From positions 9,931 through 22,932 of the forward strand of contig DEUU01000425.1 of NCBI GenBank assembly GCA_002362735.1: a stretch of 13,002 bases of DNA, given 5' to 3'. Each line of letters opens with the position of its first letter. Positions within the stretch are counted from its first letter, which is position 1. This DNA is from Dehalococcoidia bacterium UBA3254 (lineage in GTDB: Bacteria; Chloroflexota; Dehalococcoidia; Dehalococcoidales; UBA3254). Both the position numbers and the translations under genes were made by a program. Below, in pieces: positions 1 through 7,146 of this stretch. The notes beneath the pieces are model-generated. The model did not search any database. It saw only the letters and a program-made list of their open reading frames with translations, and was not told where the DNA came from.

Positions 1-468
1 AACGTCTGCCGTGCCCGGCGTGCTCTTTCCCTGATTTTCAGTGGCAAAGCAGAGATGCTGGAAAATGGAACCGGATATATCCACACCGCGAATAGAGTTT
101 TTCCTCTTCCGTCTGTCATCCGTTTGGCTTATCTGGTCAAACGACCCCGGCCTCAGCCCAAATTGACCCGGGTGGAGATCTTTAATCGCGATCATTATAC
201 CTGTCAATATTGTGGAAAGCAGAGTCATCAGTTGACGTTAGACCATGTGATCCCTCGCCATCAAAGCGGTCGTCATACATGGGAAAATCTGGTTAGTGCG
301 TGTGCTTCATGCAATCGCCGTAAGGCTGGGAGGACTCCAGAACAAGCTCATATGAAGCTCCTGAGTAAACCTGCTCGACCGACCGGAAGCATTGCCGTTA
401 ATATCTTTAGCCATTCTCAAGAGATGCAGAGCTACTGGTTGAAATATCTGCCTCAGAAAGCGGCCTAG
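1..468 (+). CDS. HNH endonuclease, 5' end outside the window
   Basis: The reading frame is open from the first base, so the gene begins upstream; the ATG at 55 is internal. The 18 codons before it (NVCRARRALSLIFSGKAE) match the usual N-terminal region of this HNH family, and about a dozen residues are missing. The visible 155 residues contain a CxxC pair (CQYC), the HNH core LTLDHVIPRHQSG, then a histidine, an ENL motif and a second CxxCN pair followed by RRK. The four cysteines would hold a structural zinc, and the DH histidine is the likely catalytic base. The family cleaves DNA, but the role of these stand-alone chromosomal copies is mostly unknown, and nothing here suggests a toxin or restriction partner. 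The TAG stop overlaps the stop of the convergent ricT gene. The family is certain; the function is not. Confidence 0.9.
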   Translation, partial: NVCRARRALSLIFSGKAEMLENGTGYIHTANRVFPLPSVIRLAYLVKRPRPQPKLTRVEIFNRDHYTCQYCGKQSHQLTLDHVIPRHQSGRHTWENLVSACASCNRRKAGRTPEQAHMKLLSKPARPTGSIAVNIFSHSQEMQSYWLKYLPQKAA

Positions 469-1382
469 CCCTCCATATTCGTAGCTTCGGGCGCTTCCGG
501 TTTCTTCTCGTCTTCTAGCTCTGGCTGTGGGACCTCATCCTGTGGTTTATCCTGATTTACAGCGTCTTGCATTTTGGGAGAATCTTGAAGCGGATTTACC
601 TTGCTGACTGGGAATTCTTCTTCAGCCTGGCTTTCCAGTTCTACAACTACCGTGTCTTTTAGTGGGTAGACTCCGGTCACGATTCCGGGTCCGGAGGGCG
701 TTTCCACCCGCTGACCTTTTTTGGGCATTAAAGATTTAGCCTCGCGGTACTGGTCGCTTTCATAAGCCAGACAACACTGTAATCTGCCACAGACCCCGGA
801 AATTTTCATCGGGTCCAGAGGTAAGTCCTGATCTTTCGCCATTTTAATCGAGACCGGGCTGAACTCGGTTAAAAAACTGCCACAGCATAGCGGTCGGCCG
901 CATCGTCCCAGTCCACCCACCATCTTGGCCTGGTCTCGAGGCCCGATTTGCCGGAGCTCGATGCGTGTTCTGAAAAAAGCGGTCAGATCCCTTACCAGTT
1001 CCCTGAAGTCTACGCGTTCGTCAGCCGTAAAATAAAAAGTGAGTCGGCTGCCGTCCAGATTATATTCTGCCGAAACCAGCTTCATCTGAAGATTTAGCTT
1101 GATAATCATTTTGGTACATTCAATCAGGGCAGTGTCTTCTCTGGCTGTAAAATCGTGAGCGCGTTTGGCATCCTCTTCGGTTGCCTTGCGCACAATTGGC
1201 TTTAATTCTGTGGTTACTTCTGAAGCTAATACCTGCTTGGGAGCGATGGTTACCTGTCCCATTTCCACCCCCCTCGCTGTCTGTACTACTACGTAATCAA
1301 AGACATTTAATGGCACCCCGGTTGGGTCGAAATAATATATTTTCCCTGCTCTCTTAAAGCGGATTCCCACAATTTCAGGCAT
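465..1382 (-). CDS. ricT: PSP1-domain protein RicT (YaaT-like)
   Basis: This 305-residue cytoplasmic protein has the PSP1 domain in about residues 1-215. The signature cysteines are in two clusters: CGRPLCC at 161-167 and CGRLQCC at 198-204. In Bacillus the homologue RicT (YaaT) works with RicA and RicF in a complex that carries Fe-S clusters and modulates RNase Y processing of mRNA. That role is family knowledge; the partners are not in this window. Residues from about 265 form an acidic, proline-rich tail (repeated E, P, D, K) that is probably disordered and longer than in many homologues. The start is well supported by GAGGTGA just upstream of the ATG. The gene is last in a minus-strand run with holB (13-base gap) and lysA, and its stop codon shares the palindrome CTAG with the convergent HNH gene. 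Confidence 0.9.
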   Translation of the reverse strand: MPEIVGIRFKRAGKIYYFDPTGVPLNVFDYVVVQTARGVEMGQVTIAPKQVLASEVTTELKPIVRKATEEDAKRAHDFTAREDTALIECTKMIIKLNLQMKLVSAEYNLDGSRLTFYFTADERVDFRELVRDLTAFFRTRIELRQIGPRDQAKMVGGLGRCGRPLCCGSFLTEFSPVSIKMAKDQDLPLDPMKISGVCGRLQCCLAYESDQYREAKSLMPKKGQRVETPSGPGIVTGVYPLKDTVVVELESQAEEEFPVSKVNPLQDSPKMQDAVNQDKPQDEVPQPELEDEKKPEAPEATNMEG

Positions 1383-1395
1383 TCTTCACCTCATA

Positions 1396-2421
1396 TTAAA
1401 TAGCCGGGGCCGGTCGGGGAAGATTCAACATAAGTGCCTCTACGACCAGCCTCGGATTGGCATTCAGTTTTAGTTGTTCTCCGGCTTCCAGGATACTCTC
1501 GATGGACAATTTTATCTGAGCCAGGCTATAAGTCCCGGCCATCTCGTCCAGACCAGAAAGAAAATCAATACTAATAATATCACCACGGCAGCCAGTTTTG
1601 GCCAGAAGTATGTCACGCCACCAACCGGCCCACGAATCCAGTATTTCATAAACTGTTTCCCTCTTTTTCCCAAATTGCAGAGCTATTTGTGAGGCTACCC
1701 CCAGTCGGGCACTGTAATCGCTCTTCACTACAGTCCTCATCTTCTCGAATTCCGCCTGACGCTCCTGAATCAAATTTGTAGTTTTTGTTGCTTCAATTGC
1801 CCATCCCGGACACCCGTGACTCAGGCGGGAGAGGAGGTTAGCCTTTTCTGGTTCAACATGTAATTTATTAACCAGAACAGATTCAATCTCTTTAGTTTTT
1901 AATCGTGCTAAATTTAACCTCTGACAACGTGAAGTCACTGTGGCCGGTATTAAACGGATGTTAGCTGTCAGTAATATAAAGACCACCTTGCCGGTCGGTT
2001 CCTCAAGGGTCTTCAGTAGCCGGTTCGCAGCTTCCATCGACATTTGTCCGGCTTCATCAATGATGTAAACCCTGTATTTGCCTTCAAAGGGGGGCAAGCT
2101 GGCCGATCGAAGCATATCTTTGATCTGGTCTATACCGATTTCCTTGCGCTCTTTAGCTTCCTCATCTGTATTTTGATTTAAGCTTACTACCTGAACATCA
2201 GCATGCTTTCCATCCGCTATTTTGAGGCAGCTTGAACATTCTCCGCAAGGTCGCTCGCCGATATCTGCCTGGCAATTCAGCGTCATCGCCAGATCCATGG
2301 CTAGACTCATCTTACCGACCTGAGGCGGGCCAACTAATAAATAGGCATGAGATAGCGAACCCTGATCAAGGGCTCGTTTTAACATCTCGATTATCTTAGT
2401 CTGTCCAATCGTCTGCCACAT
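1396..2421 (-). CDS. holB: DNA polymerase III, delta' subunit
   Basis: This 341-residue AAA+ clamp-loader subunit helps load the sliding clamp at the replication fork. Visible motifs are a P-loop GPPQVGKMS (31-39), a zinc module with cysteines 50, 59, 62 and 65, a Walker B VYIIDEA (118-124), sensor-1-like ILLTAN (149-154) and the SRC motif (164-166) typical of clamp-loader stators. The P-loop has Met where gamma/tau subunits have Thr or Ser directly after Lys, followed by Ser39. This fits a delta' that may not hydrolyse ATP, although the SRC arginine that serves the neighbouring subunit is kept. The C-terminal region from about 215 is the helical collar domain. The start lies inside the 3' end of lysA (26-base overlap) and has only a weak ribosome binding site, so translation is probably coupled to lysA. 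Confidence 0.92.
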   Translation of the reverse strand: MWQTIGQTKIIEMLKRALDQGSLSHAYLLVGPPQVGKMSLAMDLAMTLNCQADIGERPCGECSSCLKIADGKHADVQVVSLNQNTDEEAKERKEIGIDQIKDMLRSASLPPFEGKYRVYIIDEAGQMSMEAANRLLKTLEEPTGKVVFILLTANIRLIPATVTSRCQRLNLARLKTKEIESVLVNKLHVEPEKANLLSRLSHGCPGWAIEATKTTNLIQERQAEFEKMRTVVKSDYSARLGVASQIALQFGKKRETVYEILDSWAGWWRDILLAKTGCRGDIISIDFLSGLDEMAGTYSLAQIKLSIESILEAGEQLKLNANPRLVVEALMLNLPRPAPAI

Positions 2422-3724
2422 CTAAATAACCCAGGTCCTCGTAAGTCTCGCGCCTGCGTATTAACCGCGTTTCACCGTCTTTTAACATCACTATCGGAGG
2501 CTTCAACGATGCATTGTAGTTGCTTGCCATCGCCAGAGAGTACGCCCCGCAGTCGGGAATTGCTATCAAATCGCCGGAAGTGATCGCCGGCATCTGGATA
2601 TCGTTAATTAAAATATCCCCCGACTCACAAAATTTCCCCGCAATCGTTACGACCTCTTTATTTTTCTCCAGGGCTTTATTTACCAGTGCCGCTTCATATT
2701 TTGAGCCGTAAATCGCCGGTCTGATATTGTCTGCCATTCCGCCATCGACCGAGACATAGCGTCTGATTCCGGGGATGTCTTTAATCGCCCCGACTGTATA
2801 TAACGCCACACCTGCCCGGCCAACGATGGACCGGCCGGGTTCGATCACTAATTGAGGAAGATCTAATTTTAACCTTAAACAATCGCTCTTGATGCGAGCA
2901 GATAGTGCTTCAGCATAGATTTTTACGGCCGGGGCTGGATTCGACGAAACATATTGAATCGCGTAACCTCCCCCCACATTTAGCTCCTTCAATGAAAAGC
3001 CGTACCGGCTTTTCATCTCTGCAGCAAAACCCAGAATTACGGAGATTGCTTCCAGATAAGGTTGTGTTTCGAATATGAGCGAGCCGATGTGAGAGTGGAG
3101 ACCAATTAAATTCAGATTAGGCGAATCCATTGCTATTTTTACCGCCTGCTCGCGAGAGCTTTCCGGGAAACCGAATTTGCTGTCAACATTTCCCGTGGCG
3201 ATTTTCTGCTGTGTATGGGGGTCTATGCCCGGGGTGATACGTAGTAAAATATCTTGTTTTACGCCCATCTCTCTAGCCAGTTTGCTCAGACTCTCCATCT
3301 CATAAAAATTGTCAACGACAATCCTTCCAACATGTAGCTTCAAGGCCAGTTTCAGCTCTTCCGGTCCTTTGTTATTGCCGTGGAAGTAGACTTTCTCCAT
3401 GGGAAATCCAGCTGCGTGAGCGATGCTTATTTCCCCTCCGGAGACCACATCCATCCCGATCCCTTCTTCTTTGTAAAGATGCACCAGGGCTTTATTAATA
3501 AAGGCTTTGGAAGCATAGACTACCTTTGTTCCCGGATAGAATTTGTTGAATTCAGACTGGAATTCACGGCATTTGTCCCGCAAACTCTTTTCGTCGAAAA
3601 TATATAAAGGGGTTCCAAATTTGGTCGCCAACTGCACCAGGTCACAGCCACCGATGGTCAAATGACCCATCTGATTCACTTCACTGCCGGTCGGAAACAG
3701 AGACAGATTAAAGGCTAATTCCAT
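2396..3724 (-). CDS. lysA: Diaminopimelate decarboxylase
   Basis: This cytoplasmic PLP enzyme converts meso-diaminopimelate to L-lysine and CO2, the last step of lysine synthesis. Its 442 residues are a normal length for the family. It has the fold-type III alanine-racemase-like barrel followed by a C-terminal beta domain. Lys73 in VVYASKAF is the Schiff-base lysine. HSHIGS (210-215) and the glycine loop GGGY (251-254) bind the cofactor, EPGRS (295-299) contacts phosphate and substrate, CESGD (366-370) supplies the cysteine and acid from the partner subunit, and GAY (393-395) supplies the PLP tyrosine. The CESGD motif favours DAP over ornithine/arginine decarboxylase. The ATG has a GGGGGT ribosome binding site and lies just downstream of a good promoter. 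It is the first gene of the lysA-holB-ricT run, an odd functional mix. Confidence 0.95.
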   Translation of the reverse strand: MELAFNLSLFPTGSEVNQMGHLTIGGCDLVQLATKFGTPLYIFDEKSLRDKCREFQSEFNKFYPGTKVVYASKAFINKALVHLYKEEGIGMDVVSGGEISIAHAAGFPMEKVYFHGNNKGPEELKLALKLHVGRIVVDNFYEMESLSKLAREMGVKQDILLRITPGIDPHTQQKIATGNVDSKFGFPESSREQAVKIAMDSPNLNLIGLHSHIGSLIFETQPYLEAISVILGFAAEMKSRYGFSLKELNVGGGYAIQYVSSNPAPAVKIYAEALSARIKSDCLRLKLDLPQLVIEPGRSIVGRAGVALYTVGAIKDIPGIRRYVSVDGGMADNIRPAIYGSKYEAALVNKALEKNKEVVTIAGKFCESGDILINDIQMPAITSGDLIAIPDCGAYSLAMASNYNASLKPPIVMLKDGETRLIRRRETYEDLGYLDVADDWTD

Positions 3725-3743
3725 ACAATTACCCCCTTTTTCA

Positions 3744-3772
3744 ATGTTACCAGTGGCTCATAGTGAAGTCAA
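3744..3772 (-). promoter_or_regulatory. sigma70-type promoter of lysA-holB-ricT
   Basis: Read on the minus strand, TTGACT (3767-3772) and TAACAT (3744-3749) are separated by exactly 17 bases. That is a 5/6 match to the -35 consensus and a 4/6 match to the -10 consensus. A start about seven bases downstream would leave a leader of only about 13 bases, with the GGGGGT ribosome binding site near its 5' end. No operator or riboswitch fits in so short a leader. Confidence 0.6.
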
Positions 3773-3841
3773 TTACGAGGATTGGTGGTTATCAGACTTC
3801 TCCAATGCCTATTAGGGTGTTATCAAGCATTAGTAAATAGA

Positions 3842-3866
3842 ATCGGGGAGGTACTGGCTCCCCAAT
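3842..3866 (-). terminator. Hairpin terminator after the cupredoxin gene
   Basis: On the minus strand GGGGAG and CTCCCC form a six-base-pair GC stem around a seven-base loop (CCAGTAC), extended by A/T pairs and a wobble at the base. It lies 33 bases past the stop of the cupredoxin gene and is followed by a moderately U-rich stretch (GATTCTATTTACT). It would separate the cupredoxin transcript from the lysA promoter. The weak U tract lowers certainty. Confidence 0.5.
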
Positions 3867-3898
3867 CAGGCGTATCTGAATTCAGAGTCTAGCGTTAA

Positions 3899-4375
3899 TT
3901 ATTGGACATTAAACTGTCCGTTCATAACGGTGGGATGGACGTCACAGCGGAAGTAATAAGTCCCAGGTGAAGTTGGCGCATTAAAGGTGTAGGTTGTGGT
4001 ACGGGGGCCGCTAATGATTTCACCTTTAAAAATAGGGGTGGTTGCCGATTGATCAGTATAAACTGCAAAATTGTGCGGCACGCCAGTGTCCATATTGTTG
4101 AAATTGATGGTGACTTTGGCCCCGGCTGGAACAGTAATCGTTTTCATATTAAAAGCTGTATTCTGGGCTACCAGGTTAATTGTGTTCCCAGCGCTTGAGG
4201 CTGATGGCCCGGAACCGACGCTGGGGGCAGACGTTGTTGTAGTAGACGTGGATGTCGGCGAAGTTGTACTGCCTGGCGAAGGAGAGGAAGAGCAGCCCAT
4301 TATTCCCACCAGCAAAGAGGTAAATACCAAAAGAACAAGAATTATCAGAGGAATTTTATGCTTGATTTGTTTCAT
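3899..4375 (-). CDS. Cupredoxin lipoprotein (type 1 copper protein)
   Basis: This 158-residue exported protein has a lipoprotein signal peptide: hydrophobic residues 8-27, then a lipobox ending at Cys28 (GIMGC). A Ser/Thr/Pro linker follows (29-63), then a single cupredoxin domain (about 64-158). Probable type 1 copper ligands are His101 (VPHNF), Cys144 and His147 (CDVHP), and Met151. It should sit on the outer face of the membrane as a small one-electron carrier. The domain is about 66% identical, by hand count, to the extra C-terminal domain of CoxB encoded from 7388, so one copy probably arose from the other. A strong AGGAAGG ribosome binding site precedes the ATG. It follows the quinoprotein gene on the same strand, 86 bases away, which suggests it takes electrons from that protein. 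That link is inference. Confidence 0.85.
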   Translation of the reverse strand: MKQIKHKIPLIILVLLVFTSLLVGIMGCSSSPSPGSTTSPTSTSTTTTSAPSVGSGPSASSAGNTINLVAQNTAFNMKTITVPAGAKVTINFNNMDTGVPHNFAVYTDQSATTPIFKGEIISGPRTTTYTFNAPTSPGTYYFRCDVHPTVMNGQFNVQ

Positions 4376-4424
4376 TTAAACCTTCCTTTTGCATGATCTC
4401 TTTTTTATTGATTTCAAGGATTGG

Positions 4425-4454
4425 GGGCGGACAGGGTTTGGTCCCTGCCCGCCC
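4425..4454 (-). terminator. Strong GC hairpin between the quinoprotein and cupredoxin genes
   Basis: Bases 4425-4436 pair with 4443-4454 around a six-base loop, a 12-base-pair stem. In minus-strand RNA all twelve positions pair, one as G-U; in plus-strand RNA that position is an A-C mismatch, so the structure suits minus-strand transcripts. It begins only 8 bases past the quinoprotein stop codon. No U tract follows (CCAATCCTTG). It may therefore be a partial or Rho-assisted terminator, or a 3' stabiliser that lets the two genes be expressed at different levels. Confidence 0.55.
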
Positions 4455-4461
4455 GCAGTTT

Positions 4462-7146
4462 TTATTGCTGGAAAGCGCCGCCCGTATAGTTGATGGCAAA
4501 CAACTGTATTGAATCAGTGACCGGATTGGATAGAGGAGTGTTGTCGCTGTTCACCAGTTGCACGTAAAATGTGTGGATTCCGGGTGATACATTGTTAAAG
4601 GTATAACTTGTCGAGCTGGATACGGCATAGACTCCACTGGCAGGAATAGCAGATTGCCCCTGGACCGTCGGAGGTGCTACATCCATGTAGTATATGATTT
4701 GACCTTGAGGGGCTGCGGGTGCAGGTGAAGTGGTAGGTGTCGGTGAACTCGAAGGGGTAGGAGAAGCTGCCGGAGTCGGACTGGCGATCTGATAAGGTGA
4801 TGCAGCAGGGCTGGGTGAAGCCTGCGGAGAAGGCGACACAGATGGTGACGGTGAGGACGTTGGAGAGGGTGAGGCACCCGGAGATGGTGTCGGTGTTGCA
4901 CCGGGGGTCAAATTGAAATTGCTCACCTCTGCGCTGAAGGCGATTGACCCCGATTTTCGGATAGCGCCGTTCTTCGGATTAGTGATGCTTATCCTCGGAT
5001 TGTTGTCCAGGGTTACGTTCACCGTGGCGGTTACCGGTGGGGTAAGAGCCGTGTTGTCATTGTTCACTAACTGGACAGCAATTGTGTGTGAACCGGCGGC
5101 GACGTTCTTGAAAGTATAATTATTTGCTGCTGTCGCAAAGTATGTTCCGGATGATGGTACGGCTGACTGCCCGGGATTTGAAGGAGGAGTCATATCGAGG
5201 TAGTAAACGAGGTGTCCTTCTCCCGGTGCATTGGGTTGACCGATTTTATCCACCAGATTGAAGTTGGTTACCTCTGGTTGGACCGTTACGTCGCCTGCCG
5301 GTAGATTGGACCTATCAGTAGGAGATGCGATCTTGACCGCTGGCCCGGTTGATCCCAGTTTAAACCCGATCACTGAAGCGGGTCCTCCGGGTCCTGCAAT
5401 GGGCCAGACAATCGTATCGCCGGCTACTGCTGGCCAGGCGTTGATTCCCGCCGGAGCCTGATAAGTCCAGACCTGTTGTCCGGAAGTCCGATTAAAGGCG
5501 TACAGCGTGCCGTCATAGGTTCCGGTAAAGACCAGGTCATTCACTACGGTCGTACCACCATATCCTCCGGAAGGAAGTGTTTTATCCCAGAGAATATGCC
5601 CGGTATTAACGTCAATAGCCACCAGGTCAGAAGTGTTTTCTTTGAAATCATGAAGTTTGAAGGTTAAACCATTGGTATAATCGATGGCCAGGTTATTGGC
5701 GATAACATAGACTACGTTGTCGGCATAGGACATCGGTGTTTCCACCCCTCCCAGACTACCGGGCATTACTGTAATCGTACCGTCCGTCGGGAACGTGCTC
5801 AGTTCATCGTTACCATTATGCTGGCCGACGTTGGTGGTCCAGATCAGAGCTCCGCTTTGGCTGTTAAAGGCGTAGACTCTACCCATTTTACCGGCGCCGA
5901 TAACAATATTCTGGTCTTTTCCTCCGTAGTTAGCGGTTCCAAGAATCGGTGCGATTTGTAAATCGTAGTCTGCGATATCATGCGGCCAGACCTGGTTATA
6001 CCAGAACATATTACCGTTAGTGTGATCGAAGGCGGTCATGCTGCAAGTATAAAGGTTGGGTCCTGGGCGGCTGGTTCCGTTAGGCCAGTCCTGAGAGATT
6101 CCTTCGCCTTTGGTTTGGCCCGGGAAAGGTCCCGGATTGGCAATACCCCAGTAAATTACCCCGGTACTGGTGTCGATGGCTGGAGAATACCAGCAGCCGC
6201 CTCCGCTGTTGATGTTTTTCTGACTGGTTACCCAATCCACAGGATAAACGGTGTTAAAGCTCCAAACTGGATTGCCAGTGTTGGCATCAAGTGCATATAT
6301 AATACCCATGCCGCCACCGGCATAGAAGACTCCGGCATTGCCGGGCACGGTGGCGATATAAACCATACCATCATATACCGTTGGTTGCATATCTATACCG
6401 TTGACGCCCAGAGATATATCCTGCACGGCGTTGATCAGTGTAGTCCGCCAGACTTCTTTGCCGGTATTCATATCCAGGGCTACGACATCATATGGCCCGG
6501 CGCTCGCAAATAACTTGCCGTAGCCTGCGGCTACTCCATTAGGGCCCAGATTCGTCAGATTATACACAGTCTGCCATTTTTGCTGTCCGGTTGCCAGGTC
6601 CAGGGCGATCACGTTATTGCCGATATCCTGAATATACGCCGTATCGCCGATGATCAGGGGAGTTGTGTTCATTGAACCGAAGGTACTTTGTCCGCTGGGC
6701 ACGTTGTGGACCCAGGCAGCCCCCAAAGTGTTTATATTCGTTGAGTTGATTGAAGAAGTCTTGGATGCTCTTGTATTGCCGTAATCATGATTGGGGAGGG
6801 GCCAGTCGTTCTCATTTTGCGTGCTCTCAGGTGGCGGACTTCCCGGTGCGGAGAGAGTTACGTTCGGCACCGGAACAGGAGCCGGAGTATATTTTGGAGA
6901 TGGCATCGGCGAGGGAGTTGGTATCGGGGTAAGAGAAGGTGTTGCCGATGCGCTGGGTGATGGTGTTGCTGATGAGCCAGGTGAAGGTAATGCTGAAGCG
7001 CTGGGTGAAGGCGTTGGAGACAGTCCTGGTGAAGGCGCCGGTGTTTGGGCGGATACCCCCACAAATGAAAAAATAATGCCTAAAAGAGAAAATACAATTA
7101 TGATGGCCAGAGCAAATTTGCTGGCCGCGTGCCTGAACAATTTCAT
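4462..7146 (-). CDS. Secreted PQQ-type beta-propeller protein (putative quinoprotein dehydrogenase)
   Basis: This 894-residue protein has a signal peptide (residues 1-33, cleavage likely after VSA), a Pro/Ser/Thr linker (34-94), a PQQ-dehydrogenase-like beta-propeller (about 113-600) and two related C-terminal beta domains (about 605-712 and 718-883). Propeller blades show the ALDxxTGxxxW repeat (for example LDLATGQQKW and LDANTGNPVW). Features shared with methanol/alcohol dehydrogenases are GGGxWYSPA with IANPGPF (Asn337, a metal-ligand position), PHDIADYD (388-395, putative catalytic Asp393) and AGKMG (Lys420). The vicinal Cys-Cys pair is absent: only Cys318 and Cys368 were seen. The usual Glu metal ligand appears to be Ala276. 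Catalysis is thus likely but unproven; a structural or altered quinoprotein is possible. A strong GAGGAGG site precedes the ATG. The gene is divergent from coxB and followed by the cupredoxin, suggesting it feeds the oxidase. Confidence 0.8.
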   Translation of the reverse strand: MKLFRHAASKFALAIIIVFSLLGIIFSFVGVSAQTPAPSPGLSPTPSPSASALPSPGSSATPSPSASATPSLTPIPTPSPMPSPKYTPAPVPVPNVTLSAPGSPPPESTQNENDWPLPNHDYGNTRASKTSSINSTNINTLGAAWVHNVPSGQSTFGSMNTTPLIIGDTAYIQDIGNNVIALDLATGQQKWQTVYNLTNLGPNGVAAGYGKLFASAGPYDVVALDMNTGKEVWRTTLINAVQDISLGVNGIDMQPTVYDGMVYIATVPGNAGVFYAGGGMGIIYALDANTGNPVWSFNTVYPVDWVTSQKNINSGGGCWYSPAIDTSTGVIYWGIANPGPFPGQTKGEGISQDWPNGTSRPGPNLYTCSMTAFDHTNGNMFWYNQVWPHDIADYDLQIAPILGTANYGGKDQNIVIGAGKMGRVYAFNSQSGALIWTTNVGQHNGNDELSTFPTDGTITVMPGSLGGVETPMSYADNVVYVIANNLAIDYTNGLTFKLHDFKENTSDLVAIDVNTGHILWDKTLPSGGYGGTTVVNDLVFTGTYDGTLYAFNRTSGQQVWTYQAPAGINAWPAVAGDTIVWPIAGPGGPASVIGFKLGSTGPAVKIASPTDRSNLPAGDVTVQPEVTNFNLVDKIGQPNAPGEGHLVYYLDMTPPSNPGQSAVPSSGTYFATAANNYTFKNVAAGSHTIAVQLVNNDNTALTPPVTATVNVTLDNNPRISITNPKNGAIRKSGSIAFSAEVSNFNLTPGATPTPSPGASPSPTSSPSPSVSPSPQASPSPAASPYQIASPTPAASPTPSSSPTPTTSPAPAAPQGQIIYYMDVAPPTVQGQSAIPASGVYAVSSSTSYTFNNVSPGIHTFYVQLVNSDNTPLSNPVTDSIQLFAINYTGGAFQQ
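4711..4908 (-). repeat. Pro/Ser/Thr low-complexity coding repeat inside a C-terminal domain
   Basis: Codons 747-812 of the propeller protein form an irregular run of SPxPSxSPxP units. It falls between NFNL and the IIYYMD strand of the second C-terminal domain, where the first copy has a loop of only about ten residues. The DNA is a degenerate tandem repeat and probably prone to length change. Confidence 0.75.
6865..7047 (-). repeat. Pro/Ser/Thr low-complexity linker repeat
   Basis: Codons 34-94 of the propeller protein, directly after the signal peptide, encode repeated SPSASATPSPxx-type units. It is a disordered spacer likely to hold the propeller away from the membrane or envelope. The antisense frames over it are open only because of the repeat composition. 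Confidence 0.75.

Noticed and set aside
3899..4375. Sco/SenC copper chaperone
   Set aside because: There is no CxxxC thioredoxin-fold motif; the His, Cys, His, Met pattern is that of a type 1 copper cupredoxin.
4677..4901. Open frame on the minus strand rich in His, Pro, Leu and Arg
   Set aside because: It is a shifted frame of the Pro/Ser/Thr repeat in the quinoprotein gene; composition follows from the repeat and there is no ribosome binding site.
5980..6513. 177-codon frame on the plus strand
   Set aside because: It lies antisense to the conserved propeller blades and matches no family I recognise.
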